64,000 bases of DNA from Methylobacterium aerolatum (GCF_022179085.1 NZ_BPQE01000008.1:62001-126000), one strand, 5' to 3'. Shown: positions 44,942 through 54,598, numbered from the stretch's first letter. The notes: generated by a model not told the origin, from the sequence alone. Translations and numbers: made by a program.

Positions 44942-44977
44942 CGCCGTCATTGCTTCGCCCCGCTCGCAAGGACGGCG
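44942..44977. repeat. Half copy of the GCGAGCG palindromic repeat
   Basis: GCCGTCATTGCTTCGCCCCG followed by CTCGCAAGGACGGC carries only the outer arms of the family. It sits in the phoU to phoB gap. Confidence 0.5.
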
Positions 44978-44991
44978 GGTGGAGGCGCGCC

Positions 44992-45705
44992 TCAGGCCCC
45001 CGGCTCCACCGTCGCGTAGTTCGACGCATCGTTCTTCGGCCGGTCGCCGACGAAGTTCTCGCCGGTGGCGAGGTAGTGGATCGTCTCGGCGATGTTGGTG
45101 GTGTGGTCGCCAATCCGCTCGACGTTCTTGGCGCAGAACAGCAGGTGCGTGCAGAACGAGATGTTGCGCGGGTCCTCCATCATGTAGGTCAGGAGTTCCC
45201 GGAACAGGGAATTGTACAGGGCGTCGATCTCGCCGTCGCGGTTCCAGACGTCCTGCGCCGCCTTGGTGTCGCGGCTGGCATAGGCATCGAGGACGTCCTT
45301 GAGCTGCCCCTCGGCGAGGTCGCTCATGTGGCGGACCCCGAGCACGATCTTCTGGGCAGGGGCGTGGTCGGCGATGGCCATCACGCGCTTGGCGACGTTC
45401 TTGGCGAGGTCGCCGATCCGCTCCAGGTCGCCCGAGACGCGGATTGCGGAGATGGTTTCGCGCAGGTCCACCGCCATGGGCTGGCGCCGGGCGATGAGGA
45501 GCACCGAGCGCTCCTCGATGTCCCGCTGGAGCGTGTCGAGGCGCTTGTCGGCGGCGATGACGGCCTGGGCGAGGACGCCGTCCTGGCGGACGAGGGCCTG
45601 GGTCGCCTCGCCCGTCATCTTCTCGGCGATGCCGCCCATTTCCGAGATCGACCGGCGCAGGTTCTCGAGGTCGGTATCGTAGGAGGTAACGATGTGGCCG
45701 GGCAT
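44992..45705 (-). CDS. phoU: Phosphate transport system regulator PhoU
   Basis: A 237-residue all-helical protein with two PhoU three-helix repeats: LENLRRSISEMGGIAEKMTG, RDIEERSVLLIARRQPMAVD and CTHLLFCAKNVERIGDHTTN with the metal-binding E/D-rich pattern of the family. It mediates inhibitory signalling from PstB to PhoR/PhoB. 22 bp downstream of pstB, same strand. Confidence 0.96.
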   Translation of the reverse strand: MPGHIVTSYDTDLENLRRSISEMGGIAEKMTGEATQALVRQDGVLAQAVIAADKRLDTLQRDIEERSVLLIARRQPMAVDLRETISAIRVSGDLERIGDLAKNVAKRVMAIADHAPAQKIVLGVRHMSDLAEGQLKDVLDAYASRDTKAAQDVWNRDGEIDALYNSLFRELLTYMMEDPRNISFCTHLLFCAKNVERIGDHTTNIAETIHYLATGENFVGDRPKNDASNYATVEPGA

Positions 45706-45727
45706 GGCGTGACCCTCTCTGTTCGGC

Positions 45728-46543
45728 TCAGCCGAAGCGGCCGGTGATGTAGTCCTGCGTGCGGCGCTCGGTCGGGTTCATGAAGATCTTGTCGGTCTGG
45801 CCGAATTCGACCAGCTCACCGAGATACATGAAGGCCGTGTACTGCGAGATGCGCGCCGCCTGCTGCATGTTGTGCGTGACGATCACGATGGTGAACTCGT
45901 CGCGGAGCTGCTCCATCAGCTCCTCGATGCGGCCCGTGGAGATCGGGTCCAGCGCCGAGGTCGGCTCGTCGAACAGGATCACCTCCGGCTGCTGCGCCAC
46001 GGTGCGGGCGATGCACAGGCGCTGCTGCTGGCCGCCGGAAAGACCGGTACCGGGCTGCTTGAGCTTGTCCTTCACCTCGTCCCACAGGGCGGACTTGCGC
46101 AGGGATTCCTCCACGCGCCCGTCGAGTTCCGACTTCGGCAGCTTCTCGTAGAGGCGCAGGCCGAAGGCGACGTTGTCGTAGATCGACATCGGGAAGGGGG
46201 TCGGCTTCTGGAACACCATGCCGATGCGCGAGCGCAACTCGTTCAGGTCGATCTTCGGGTCGAGGATGTTCTGCCCGTCGAGGAGGATCTGCCCCTCGGC
46301 CCGCTGCTCGGGGTACAGGCTGTAGATGCGGTTGAAGCAGCGCAGGAGGGTCGACTTCCCGCAGCCCGACGGTCCGATCAGCGCGGTGACCTTCCGGTCG
46401 TAGAAGTTCAGGTTGACGTTCTTCAGGCCGTGGAACGACCCGTAGTAGAAGTTGAGGTCCTTCACGGCGATGCGAACCGCCCGGGCCGGCGCGGACGTCT
46501 CCCGGCCGACGGTGCCGGTGGGAAGAGCGGAGGCGGCGTTCAT
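45728..46543 (-). CDS. pstB: Phosphate ABC transporter ATP-binding protein
   Basis: The ATPase of the high-affinity phosphate importer: Walker [20 protein letters not shown], signature [16 protein letters not shown], Walker [19 protein letters not shown]. 271 residues from [10 protein letters not shown]; an ATG two codons upstream and a GTG at 46570 are alternatives. A GAGGAT site stands 5' of the ATG pair and fits the 46543 start best. 36 bp from pstA. Confidence 0.95.
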   Translation of the reverse strand: MNAASALPTGTVGRETSAPARAVRIAVKDLNFYYGSFHGLKNVNLNFYDRKVTALIGPSGCGKSTLLRCFNRIYSLYPEQRAEGQILLDGQNILDPKIDLNELRSRIGMVFQKPTPFPMSIYDNVAFGLRLYEKLPKSELDGRVEESLRKSALWDEVKDKLKQPGTGLSGGQQQRLCIARTVAQQPEVILFDEPTSALDPISTGRIEELMEQLRDEFTIVIVTHNMQQAARISQYTAFMYLGELVEFGQTDKIFMNPTERRTQDYITGRFG

Positions 46544-46579
46544 CGTCATATCCTCGTCGGTGGTGCGCACGTCTCGCCC

Positions 46580-47479
46580 TCAGCGGCTGCGGCGAGGGTT
46601 GATGACCAGCCTGGCGATGATCGACAGGGCCAGGATCGTTCCGGTGATCAGGAGGGCGCCCGCCCAGGCCAGCCCCTGCCAGTTCGGGTAGGGGGAGAGG
46701 GCGAACTGGTAGATCATCACCGGCAGGTTCGCGATGCCGCCCATCAGGTTGGACGAGAACCACGAGTTGTTGTTCAGCGCCGTGAACAGCAGGGGCGCGG
46801 TCTCGCCGGCGATGCGGGCGAGCGCCAGGATGATGCCCGTCACGATGCCCGCCGAGGCGGCCCGCCACGTCACGCTGGTGATGACCACGGAGGGCGGGGC
46901 GCCCAGCGCCGCGCCGGCCTCGCGCAGGGTGCCCGGCACGAGGCGCAGCATGTCCTCGGTGGTGCGCACGATCACCGGGATCGCGATGATGGCGAGCGCC
47001 ACGCCCCCGGCCCAGCCGGAATAGGTGCCCATGGGGCGCACCATCAGCGTGTAGACGAAGAGGCCGATCAGGATCGACGGCGCCGAGAGCAGGATGTCGT
47101 TGAGGAAGCGGATCACGTCGGCGAGCTTCGAGGTCCGTCCGTATTCCGCGAGGAAGGTGCCGGCCATCACGCCGATCGGCGTCGCGACGACGATGCCGAT
47201 GGTGGTGAGGACGAGGCTGCCCAGGATGGCGTTGGCGATGCCGCCGCCTTCCGAGCCCGGACCCGGCGTCGGCTGGGTGAACAGGGACGGGGAGAAGCCG
47301 CGGATGCCCTCGACGATGAGCATCAGCAGGATCGAGCCGAGCACCACCGCACCCACCACGGTGGCGACGAGGCAGGAGAGGCGCAGGGCCCGGTCCGCGA
47401 CCCGGCGGCCCGGCCGGATGCGGCCGGTCCGGGCCGGGGGCGGCGACAGGGTGTTCGTGAGGGTGTTGGTGGCGTCCAT
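46580..47479 (-). CDS. pstA: Phosphate ABC transporter permease PstA
   Basis: A 299-residue inner-membrane permease with about six spans; [40 protein letters not shown] and [20 protein letters not shown] (EAA loop) are typical of PstA. 28 bp downstream of pstC. Confidence 0.95.
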   Translation of the reverse strand: MDATNTLTNTLSPPPARTGRIRPGRRVADRALRLSCLVATVVGAVVLGSILLMLIVEGIRGFSPSLFTQPTPGPGSEGGGIANAILGSLVLTTIGIVVATPIGVMAGTFLAEYGRTSKLADVIRFLNDILLSAPSILIGLFVYTLMVRPMGTYSGWAGGVALAIIAIPVIVRTTEDMLRLVPGTLREAGAALGAPPSVVITSVTWRAASAGIVTGIILALARIAGETAPLLFTALNNNSWFSSNLMGGIANLPVMIYQFALSPYPNWQGLAWAGALLITGTILALSIIARLVINPRRSR

Positions 47480-47507
47480 GTTCGTCGCGACCTCGGCAGC
47501 GTGATCG

Positions 47508-48482
47508 TCAGGCGGCCCGCACGCGGCGCGTGAGCAGCCGGGCGACGATCAGGACGATGAAGGTGATGACGAACAGGATGCAGCCGAGCGCCATCAGCGC
47601 GTTGAGCTGCAGGCCATCCGCCTCGTTGAACTCGTTGGCGATGCGCGAGGCGATGGTGGAGGACGGGTCGAAGATCGAGGCCGAGAGACGGTTGGCGTTG
47701 CCGACCACGAAGGTCACCGCCATCGTCTCGCCCAGCGCCCGGCCGAGGCCGAGCATGATCGCCCCGATGATCGAGACGGCGGCCTGCGGCACGAGCACGT
47801 GGCGCACCACCTCCCAGGTGGTGCAGCCGATGCCGTAGGCGCTCTCGCGCAGCACCGTCGGGATCTGTTCCAGCATGTCCCGGGCGATCGAGGCGATGAA
47901 CGGCACGATCATGATGGCCAGGATGATGCCGGCCGTGAGCACGCCCACGCCCGAGGGCACCCGGGCGTAGAGGATCGTGCCGAGGATCGGCATGCCCTCG
48001 ACGAGGTTCGAGACGGGGATCTGCACGAAGCGCGCGAAGAGCGGCGCGAACACGAACAGGCCCCACATGCCGTAGATGATGCTGGGGACGGCGGCGAGCA
48101 GTTCGATGGTCATCGCCACGGGCCTGCGCGCCCAGCCGGGGCAGAGCTGCGTGAGGAAGATCGCGATGCCCAGCGACACCGGCACGCCGATGAGCAGCGC
48201 GAGCACGGCCGAGGCCACGGTGCCGATCACGGCGACCAGGGCGCCGTACTGCTCGGTGCCGATGTTCCACGCGCTGGAGGTGAGGAAGCCGAAGCCGAAT
48301 TCGCGGAAAGCGGGCCAGCCGCCGTAGATGATCGAGCCGAGGATGCCGGCCAGGACCAGCAGGACGATCAGGGCGGCGCCGTAGGCGCAGGCGCGGAAGG
48401 TGGCGTCCAATCCCTTGCTCGGCCCCTTGCGGATCGCGGGGCGGGGTCGGGCGACGGCGACGGATTGCGTCAAGGCGGGCAT
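47508..48482 (-). CDS. pstC: Phosphate ABC transporter permease PstC
   Basis: A permease of 324 residues starting [13 protein letters not shown]; the first membrane span is at about residue 36 ([20 protein letters not shown]). Family motifs: [40 protein letters not shown] and [24 protein letters not shown] two codons upstream is an alternative start. Separated from pstS by a stem-loop. Confidence 0.95.
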   Translation of the reverse strand: MPALTQSVAVARPRPAIRKGPSKGLDATFRACAYGAALIVLLVLAGILGSIIYGGWPAFREFGFGFLTSSAWNIGTEQYGALVAVIGTVASAVLALLIGVPVSLGIAIFLTQLCPGWARRPVAMTIELLAAVPSIIYGMWGLFVFAPLFARFVQIPVSNLVEGMPILGTILYARVPSGVGVLTAGIILAIMIVPFIASIARDMLEQIPTVLRESAYGIGCTTWEVVRHVLVPQAAVSIIGAIMLGLGRALGETMAVTFVVGNANRLSASIFDPSSTIASRIANEFNEADGLQLNALMALGCILFVITFIVLIVARLLTRRVRAA

Positions 48483-48552
48483 CCGCAATTCTCTGAGGTC
48501 CGGGACTGTTACCGCGGGGGAAGCCGCGAGGCGAGAGAGGGGGCGCAGTGCT

Positions 48553-48575
48553 CCGGCCCGAGGCCGACGGGCCGG
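48553..48575 (-). terminator. Stem-loop between pstS and pstC
   Basis: An 8-bp perfect GC-only stem (CCGGCCCG/CGGGCCGG) with a 7-base loop, lying 28 bp beyond the pstS stop. No U-tract follows, so rather than a full terminator it may stabilise the pstS message or partly attenuate pstCAB, as often seen after binding-protein genes. Confidence 0.6.
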
Positions 48576-48602
48576 TGTCTCCCGGCCCCCTCCCGACCCT
48601 CG

Positions 48603-49643
48603 TCAGTTCGTGAAGGCGGGCTTGCCGTCTTTGCCCTTCACGGTCTTCCACTCCTCGTGGATCAGGCCGACCACGTTGTCCGGCAGGGGCACGTAGTCGA
48701 GATCCGAGGCGAGCTTGTCGCCGTTCTTGTAGGCCCAGTCGAAGAACTTGAAGACTTCGGCGGTCTTGGCCGCGTCCGCCGGCTCCTTGTGGACCAGGAT
48801 GAAGGTCGCGGCGGTGATCGGCCACGCATCCGCACCCGCTTGGTTGGTGAGCGAAATGCCGAAGCCGGGGGCGGCCTTCCAGTCGGCGCTGGCGGCAGCG
48901 GCCTGGAACGCCTTGTCGGTCGGCTCGGGGAAATTGCCGTCCTTGTTCTGGATGAGGGCGTGGGCCAGCTTGTTCTGCTTGGCGTAGGCCGACTCGACGT
49001 AGCCGATGGAGTTCGGGACCTGCTTCACGGTGGCGGTGACGCCCTCGTTGCCCTTGCCGCCCTGGCCCACGGGCCAGGAGATGGTGGTGGCGGCGCCGAA
49101 GTCCTTCTTCCAGGTCTCGGAGGCCTGGGAGAGGTAGGTGGTGAAGATGTTGGTCGTGCCCGAGGCATCGGAGCGGTAGACCGGCGTCACGTTGGCGTCG
49201 GGGAGCTTCACGCCCTCGTTCAGCTTGGCGATGCGCGGGTCCGACCACTTGGCGATCTTGCCGGCGTAGATGTCGGCGATCACGTCGCCGGTGAGCTTCA
49301 GCTTGCCGGGCTCGACGCCCTGGATGTTCACGACGGTGACGACGCCGCCCATGACGGTCGGGAACTGGATCAGGCCATCCTTGGCGAGCTGCTCACCCTT
49401 GAGGGGGGCGTCGGTGGCGCCGAAATCGACGGTCTTGGCCTGGATCTGCTTGATGCCGCCGCCCGAGCCGATCGACTGGTAGTTCAGTCCCGTGCCGGTC
49501 TCCTTGCGGTAGGCTTCCGCCCATTTGGAGTAGACGGGGAAGGGGAACGTGGCCCCTGCCCCGGTGATGTCGGCGGCGAGCGCCGCGGAGGCGAACTGGG
49601 CCGTCGCGAGGCCGAGGGCGAGCGCGTAAGCGAAGGGTTTCAA
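48603..49643 (-). CDS. pstS: Phosphate-binding periplasmic protein PstS
   Basis: 346 residues with a signal peptide (LKPFAYALALGLATAQFASA, cleavage before ADITGAGATFPFPVYSKW). The start is taken as TTG at 49643 because GGAGA lies six bases upstream and the signal peptide begins there; the longer frame starting at 49700 adds unlike residues. Phosphate-binding strings include YQSIGSGGGIKQIQAKTVDF and VTPVYRSDASGTTNIFTTYL. First gene of the pstSCAB-phoU-phoB cluster. Confidence 0.95.
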   Translation of the reverse strand: MKPFAYALALGLATAQFASAALAADITGAGATFPFPVYSKWAEAYRKETGTGLNYQSIGSGGGIKQIQAKTVDFGATDAPLKGEQLAKDGLIQFPTVMGGVVTVVNIQGVEPGKLKLTGDVIADIYAGKIAKWSDPRIAKLNEGVKLPDANVTPVYRSDASGTTNIFTTYLSQASETWKKDFGAATTISWPVGQGGKGNEGVTATVKQVPNSIGYVESAYAKQNKLAHALIQNKDGNFPEPTDKAFQAAAASADWKAAPGFGISLTNQAGADAWPITAATFILVHKEPADAAKTAEVFKFFDWAYKNGDKLASDLDYVPLPDNVVGLIHEEWKTVKGKDGKPAFTN

Positions 49644-49749
49644 AGGATTCTCCGTCTCGGTCGGTCGCGCTGTCGCCGCACCCGGCGGGACCGCGCACAT
49701 GCTCGGGGCACGAAGGGCCCGGCCGGCGACGCCGCGGTACTGCAGGGTT

Positions 49750-49767
49750 GTGACAGGCCAATGACAC
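49750..49767 (-). promoter_or_regulatory. Pho box upstream of pstS
   Basis: On the minus strand GTGTCAT-TGGC-CTGTCAC: two direct heptamers in 7-4-7 spacing, each differing from CTGTCAT by one base. Centre is about 115 bp from the TTG start. A further GTGTCAC half-site occurs near 49828. PhoB is encoded in the same cluster. The rest of the 312-bp gap (49644-49955) shows no other feature. Confidence 0.8.
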
Positions 49768-49955
49768 GCCCCGCCACCGGACCGGGGGAAACCACGTAAC
49801 TCCCTGATCCCGTGGATCTTCCGCTTGTGACACCCCTCCGTTCGGGCGATGGCACGGTTTTCCCGTTCCTCGCGTTATTCCCATGAGAGCCGGTCAGGCG
49901 GGCATCACGCCGCCCCGCCCGGCGCCCGCCTCGGAATCAGAGGGGATCGAGGGTT

Positions 49956-50201
49956 GTGACGAGGCCAGTGGCGAAGGGGGACGGTGCCGGGGATCGATTC
50001 TGGCAGGCCCTGCACGAGGAGCGCGAGGCGCTGGAACGGGCGCTCGCCCTCGTCCAGGTCCGCCGCCGCATCGCCGTGGGCCCGGAGGAGACGGCGCAGG
50101 CCAAACGGGAGGAGGCCGACCTGCTCGTCGACCTCGATCGGGTGCTGACGCGTATCCGCGCGGAGGAATACCGGCGCCGGCCCGGCGCGCGGCAATGGTG
50201 A
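49956..50201 (+). CDS. Small charged hypothetical protein
   Basis: An 81-residue frame from a GTG preceded by GAGGG. Residues 15-70 are strongly helical and charged (FWQALHEEREALERALALVQ, AKREEADLLVDLDRVLTRIR), resembling a short coiled coil. No family recognised. A minus-strand frame of similar size overlaps it but has a less protein-like composition. Confidence 0.5.
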   Translation: MTRPVAKGDGAGDRFWQALHEEREALERALALVQVRRRIAVGPEETAQAKREEADLLVDLDRVLTRIRAEEYRRRPGARQW

Positions 50202-50234
50202 GGGGCTGACGCGGATGCCGCCCACCCGGCGGCG

Positions 50235-50432
50235 TCAGGCGGAGCGGCGGCGGTCTCGCTCCTTGTGGCGGAGGCGAAGCAGCAGATCGATCTGCGAATC
50301 GGGGATCGGCTGGGTGTCGATGCTGTCCTCGTACACCTGACGCAAGGTCTGCCCGAGATGGCCGGTATCGATTCCCGCGCCCGACTTCGCGGCCGAGTCC
50401 GGCCCGTCGGCTGCGACGATCACCTGGCTCAT
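50235..50432 (-). CDS. NepR-like anti-sigma factor
   Basis: A 65-residue protein whose C-terminal half (HLGQTLRQVYEDSIDTQPIP, DSQIDLLLRLRHKERDRR) matches NepR: two short helices around a PxPD-type turn. NepR holds the general-stress sigma factor EcfG until the response regulator PhyR sequesters it. The start follows GGAGGAAACC, a strong ribosome site. No phyR or ecfG gene lies beside it, unlike the usual locus, so it may be a paralogue; specificity is unknown. Confidence 0.75.
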   Translation of the reverse strand: MSQVIVAADGPDSAAKSGAGIDTGHLGQTLRQVYEDSIDTQPIPDSQIDLLLRLRHKERDRRRSA

Positions 50433-50604
50433 GGTTTCCTCCCGAAGCGGAAAACCCTCCCGGCCCCATGAACCGGAACAGTGACCCTGGTCGCATGAGA
50501 TGGTTAATCGACCGTTACTATCAACCTATCGTTAAGCTTAACCGTCGATGAAGGCGATTTGCCGCGGGCGCGCCGGGATTCGAGACAGGATTCGGTGCTT
50601 TTCC

Positions 50605-52272
50605 TTAGGCGCCTTCGAGGAGGCGCGCGGCCGCCGCGCGGGCCTCGTCCGTCACCGTGGCGCCCGCGAGCATCCGGGCGATCTCCTCCCGGCGGGCCTC
50701 GACGGGCAGCATCGAGACCCGGGTAGCGACACGTCCCGCCCCCTTCACAGGCGCCTTGGCGATGAGCAGGTGCGTCGCCGCCCGCGCCGCCACCTGCGGC
50801 GCGTGGGTGACCGCCACCACCTGCACGGTCTGCGCGAGGCGGGCGAGGCGCAGGCCGATCGCGTCCGCCACCGCGCCGCCGACGCCCGTGTCGATCTCGT
50901 CGAAGATCAGGGTCGGGGCCGAGCCCTTGTCCGCCAGGACCACCTTGAGCGCCAGCATGAAGCGCGAGAGCTCGCCGCCTGAGGCGACGCGCATCATCGG
51001 CCCCGCCTTGGTGCCGGGATTGGTCTGCGCCCAGAATTCCGCCCGGTCGATCCCGGCGGGGTCCCGGGAGGCCGGATCGGTGGCGATCTCGGTGATGAAG
51101 CGCGCCCGCTCCAGCTTGAGGGGCGGCAGTTCCGCCTGCACGGCCGCATCGAGCTTACGGGCCGCCTTGCGGCGCCCGGCGCTCAGGGTTTCGGCGGCGG
51201 CGGCATAGGCCTCCTCGGCCTGCGCCTGGGCGGCTTCGAGGACGGCGAGTTCCGCCTCGCCCGCGTCGATGGCGGCCACGTCGCCGGTGAAGCGCTCCGC
51301 CAGGGCGGCGAGGTCGTCGGCGGCGACGTTGTACTTCCGGGCGGCGGCCCGGAGGGCGAAGAGGCGCTCTTCCACCCGCTCCAGCTCGCGGGGGTCGAAC
51401 TCGGCCTCGGCCACCGCAGCCTCGATGGCCGCCCGCGCCTCGTCCAGGGCGACGAGGGCCGCGTCGAGGGCGGTGACGCATGGCTCCACCAGGGCCGGCA
51501 GCAGGGCGGCCCGCCGCTCGAGCTTGCGCAGGGCGGCCGACAGGTGGGGCACCGCCGATTGCGGGCCGCCGGCGGCGTCGAGGGCCTCGTTCAGCTCGCG
51601 GGCGATCTTTTCCGATTGCTGCATCACCGTGCGGCGTTCGGCGAGCGTCGCCTCCTCGCCGGGCTCGGGGGCGAGGGTGCCCAGTTCCTCCACCGCGTGG
51701 CGCAGGAAATCCGCCTCGCGCCGGGCCGCCTCCACCCGCGCGCGGTGCTCCCCGAGGGCGGTGCGGGCCGCCCGCACGGCCTTCGCGGCGGCGGCCACGC
51801 GGGCCGCCTGGGCCTGGAGGCCGCCGAAGGCGTCGAGGATCGCCCGGTGGGAGGCCGGATCCGCCAGCGCACGGTCGTCGTGCTGGCCGTGGATCTCCAC
51901 CAGGGCGGCGCCGATGGCCCGGAGCACCTGGACGCCCACGGCCTGATCGTTGACGAAGGCGCGGGTGCGCCCGTCCGCCATCTGCGTGCGGCGCAGGATG
52001 AGGTCGCCCTCGGTGTCGATCTCGGACTCCGCCGCGATGCGCCGGGCGGGGTGATCGAGGGGGATGTCGAACACCGCCGTCACGCCGCCCTGCCCCTCGC
52101 CCGAGCGCACGAGCCGGCCGTCGCCCCGGCCGCCCAGGGCGAGGGCGAAGGCGTCGAGCAGGATCGACTTGCCGGCGCCGGTCTCGCCCGTGAGGACGGA
52201 GAGGCCTTCGCGGAAGTTCAGTTCGAGCTTGTCGATCAGAACGATGTCGCGGATCGCGAGCTGCGCGAGCAT
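50605..52272 (-). CDS. recN: DNA repair protein RecN
   Basis: A 555-residue SMC-like ATPase in double-strand break repair. Walker A LTGETGAGKSILLDAFALAL is at residues ~30-50, the ABC signature MRVASGGELSRFMLALKVVL near 450, Walker B APTLIFDEIDTGVGG just after, and Ala/Glu-rich coiled coils between. The ATG at 52272 (MLAQLAIRDIVLIDKLELNF) is the family start. No LexA-type GTTC-N7-GTTC site was found upstream. Downstream of bamD in the same direction. Confidence 0.95.
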   Translation of the reverse strand: MLAQLAIRDIVLIDKLELNFREGLSVLTGETGAGKSILLDAFALALGGRGDGRLVRSGEGQGGVTAVFDIPLDHPARRIAAESEIDTEGDLILRRTQMADGRTRAFVNDQAVGVQVLRAIGAALVEIHGQHDDRALADPASHRAILDAFGGLQAQAARVAAAAKAVRAARTALGEHRARVEAARREADFLRHAVEELGTLAPEPGEEATLAERRTVMQQSEKIARELNEALDAAGGPQSAVPHLSAALRKLERRAALLPALVEPCVTALDAALVALDEARAAIEAAVAEAEFDPRELERVEERLFALRAAARKYNVAADDLAALAERFTGDVAAIDAGEAELAVLEAAQAQAEEAYAAAAETLSAGRRKAARKLDAAVQAELPPLKLERARFITEIATDPASRDPAGIDRAEFWAQTNPGTKAGPMMRVASGGELSRFMLALKVVLADKGSAPTLIFDEIDTGVGGAVADAIGLRLARLAQTVQVVAVTHAPQVAARAATHLLIAKAPVKGAGRVATRVSMLPVEARREEIARMLAGATVTDEARAAAARLLEGA

Positions 52273-52453
52273 GCGGCGGCGGAGCATCCTAGTGGGCGAG
52301 AGGGGCCGGGAGCGCACTCCCAGGACCGGACTGCGTACATAGGACGGGCGCAGGCGCGATTCATCTGAAAAATCGCGGGGGGCGCGCAACGGGCAACCGT
52401 TTGCGGAGCCGTCACCGCATCCGGGGCGGAGCGGGCCTCACGTCCGTCGGTGC

Positions 52454-52532
52454 CGACGACGCGACGCGACCCAGGGTCGGCGCCACGTCCGGAGACGTGC
52501 CGCTGCCCTGGGTCGCGTCGCTCGCAAGGACG
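52454..52532. repeat. Divergent GCGAGCG/CCAGGG palindromic repeat
   Basis: GACGCGACGCGACCCAGGGT and GCCCTGGGTCGCGTCGCTCG are inverted arms; the flank TCGCAAGGACGATGG matches other copies. GACGCGACC replaces GAAGCAATC, showing compensatory changes in both arms, which suggests that the hairpin is conserved. Between bamD and recN. Confidence 0.65.
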
Positions 52533-52558
52533 ATGGAGGGGGGCGGACGCCCTCCCCC

Positions 52559-53449
52559 TTACTCCGCCGAGGCGGTCCTGCCCGTGAGGGTGCGGAAGGT
52601 CCGCGACAGGAAGGAGGACTTCTCCTCGCGCGGCTCGAGGCCGTTGCTGGCCAGGAGCGCGTGGGCATCCTTGTACCAGGGCGAGTCGGGGAAGTTGTGG
52701 CCCAGCACGGCGGCGGCGTTCTGCGCCTCCTGCGGGATGCCGAGCGCCCAGTAGGCCTCGGTCAGGCGCTCCAGCGCCTCCTCGGCGTGGCGGGTGGTCT
52801 GGTACTTGGAGACCACGTCGCGGAAGCGGTTGATCGCCGCCGGGAAGTTGCGCCGCTCCAGGTAGTAGCGGCCGACTTCCATCTCCTTGCCGGCGAGCTG
52901 GTCGCGGGTGATCTGGATCTTGGCCTTGGCGTCGGCGGCGTATTCGGAGGTCGGGTAGCGCTGCACCAGCTCCTGCAGGGCAACGAGAGCCTTCTCCGAG
53001 CGGTCCTGGTCGCGGGTCACGTCCGGGATCTGCTTGTAGTTCGACATCGCGATCAGGTACTGCGCGTAGGCCGCATCCTTGCTGGCCGGATGCCGCTGCA
53101 GGTACAGCTTCGAGGCGTTGATCGCGTCGTCGTACTTCTGGCCCTCGTAATTCGCGTAGGCCGTCATCAGCAGCGACTTCCGGCCCCACTCGGAATACTG
53201 GTACTGCTTGCTGACGCCGTCGAACTTCTTGACGGCGGCCTCGTAGTCGCTGTCCTCCATCTTGGCCAAGCCCTCGCTGTAGAGCTTGTCGGCGGGGACA
53301 TCCGGGATGACCTCGGGCTTGTACTTCTCGGCGAACAGGCCGGTGGGATCGAAGTCGCAGCCGCCGAGGCCGAGGCCGAGCAAGGCCACGAGGGGCGCTG
53401 CCAGGACCGCCGACCGGCTGCGGCCGTGATGACGCGTGGTGACCAGCAT
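52559..53449 (-). CDS. bamD: Outer membrane assembly lipoprotein BamD
   Basis: A 296-residue lipoprotein of the BAM complex that inserts beta-barrels. Signal peptide with lipobox LGLGLGGCDF (lipidated Cys31), then about five TPR-like repeats (LYSEGLAKMEDSDYEAAVKK, YDDAINASKLYLQRHPASKD, ALVALQELVQRYPTSEYAAD). The fold region ends near residue 265, followed by a short charged tail. Between lpxC and recN, the usual alphaproteobacterial order. Confidence 0.95.
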   Translation of the reverse strand: MLVTTRHHGRSRSAVLAAPLVALLGLGLGGCDFDPTGLFAEKYKPEVIPDVPADKLYSEGLAKMEDSDYEAAVKKFDGVSKQYQYSEWGRKSLLMTAYANYEGQKYDDAINASKLYLQRHPASKDAAYAQYLIAMSNYKQIPDVTRDQDRSEKALVALQELVQRYPTSEYAADAKAKIQITRDQLAGKEMEVGRYYLERRNFPAAINRFRDVVSKYQTTRHAEEALERLTEAYWALGIPQEAQNAAAVLGHNFPDSPWYKDAHALLASNGLEPREEKSSFLSRTFRTLTGRTASAE

Positions 53450-53650
53450 TCTCGCGCTCTTTCCCCGATCCGGCGCGGTTGTCGCCGGCGTGCCATCCCG
53501 TGGCGGACTTCCAGACCCCGGGAGGGGCCGTGTCCGCCGTTTACGGGCGGTTAAACCGTGACGCTCGATTCTGGCGTGAAAACGGCGGCGGTGAGGCGGT
53601 TCGCGTGAGATGCGCGGTGTGACCGGGCCGCCACAGCCCCGGCGGAGCCC

Positions 53651-54598
53651 CTACAGCTCGGCCGAGAGGGGCGCGAGACCGAGGCTCGCGCCGAGTTCGA
53701 CGAGGCTGCCCTCGCGCCGGGAGCCGGCCGCTTCCTCGATCATGTAGTTGGCGCGATCCGAGAACAGGGCGGAGAGCACGCCGACATTCATCCGGTGGCC
53801 GCCGCAATAGGAGCGGTAGGCGCCCTGGATCGGCAGGCCGGCCAAGGCGAGGTCGCCGACCGCGTCGAGGATCTTGTGGCGGACGAACTCGTCGGGGAAG
53901 CGCAGCCCCTCGGGGTTGACCACGCCGGTCTCGCCGACGGCGACGGTGTTCTCCAGGGAGGCGCCCAGGGCGAACCCGGCCTTCCAGTAGCGCTCCACGT
54001 CCTTCATCATGCCGAAGGTGCGGGCCCCGGCGATCTCCCGGCGATAGGACGCCGGCGACAGGTCCATGGCCTTGCGCGAGCGTCCGATCACCGGGTTGTC
54101 GAAGTCGATCTCGACATCGACGCGGAAGCCCCGGTCGATCGGGCGGAGTTCCGCGAAGGCGCGGCCCACCTCGATGCGCACGGGGCGCAGGATCTTGAGC
54201 CAGCGCTTGGGCGCCGCGCAGGTGGCGATGCCCGCCGCGTCGATGGCGTCCACGAAGAGTTTGGCAGACCCGTCGAGGATGGGCAGCTCCGGTCCGTCGA
54301 TCTCGATGAGGGCGTTGTCGATGCCAAGTCCGAAGAGGGCGGACATCAGGTGCTCGATCGTGGCGACGGCCCCGGTCTCGACGTCACCGATCACGGTGCA
54401 GAGTTCGGTGGCGGAGACGAGAGCGTGGTGGGCCTTGATCAGGCGGTCGTTGCCGAAGGGGGTGCCGGTGCGGAGGAAGGCGATGCCGTGGTTGGCGGCG
54501 GCGGGCCGGATGGTGAGCGAGGCGGGGTTCCCGGAATGGACCCCTACGCCGGAGAGCGTAGCCGCAGCCTTGAGAGTCGTCTGATTGTTCGTTCGCAT
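53651..54598 (-). CDS. lpxC: UDP-3-O-acyl-N-acetylglucosamine deacetylase
   Basis: Zinc enzyme for the committed step of lipid A synthesis. 315 residues from MRTNNQTTLKAAATLSGVGV; zinc and catalytic motifs VATIEHLMSALFGLGIDNAL, PILDGSAKLFVDAID and FVRHKILDAVGDLALAG are present. The longer open frame upstream is not homologous. GAGGG lies 5' of the ATG at 54598. It stands between ftsZ and bamD. Confidence 0.96.
   Translation of the reverse strand: MRTNNQTTLKAAATLSGVGVHSGNPASLTIRPAAANHGIAFLRTGTPFGNDRLIKAHHALVSATELCTVIGDVETGAVATIEHLMSALFGLGIDNALIEIDGPELPILDGSAKLFVDAIDAAGIATCAAPKRWLKILRPVRIEVGRAFAELRPIDRGFRVDVEIDFDNPVIGRSRKAMDLSPASYRREIAGARTFGMMKDVERYWKAGFALGASLENTVAVGETGVVNPEGLRFPDEFVRHKILDAVGDLALAGLPIQGAYRSYCGGHRMNVGVLSALFSDRANYMIEEAAGSRREGSLVELGASLGLAPLSAEL

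Noticed and set aside
49905-50225. 106-residue minus-strand frame overlapping the small charged protein
   Set aside because: Less protein-like composition and no ribosome site; the plus-strand frame has GAGGG and a clear helical pattern, although neither is certain.
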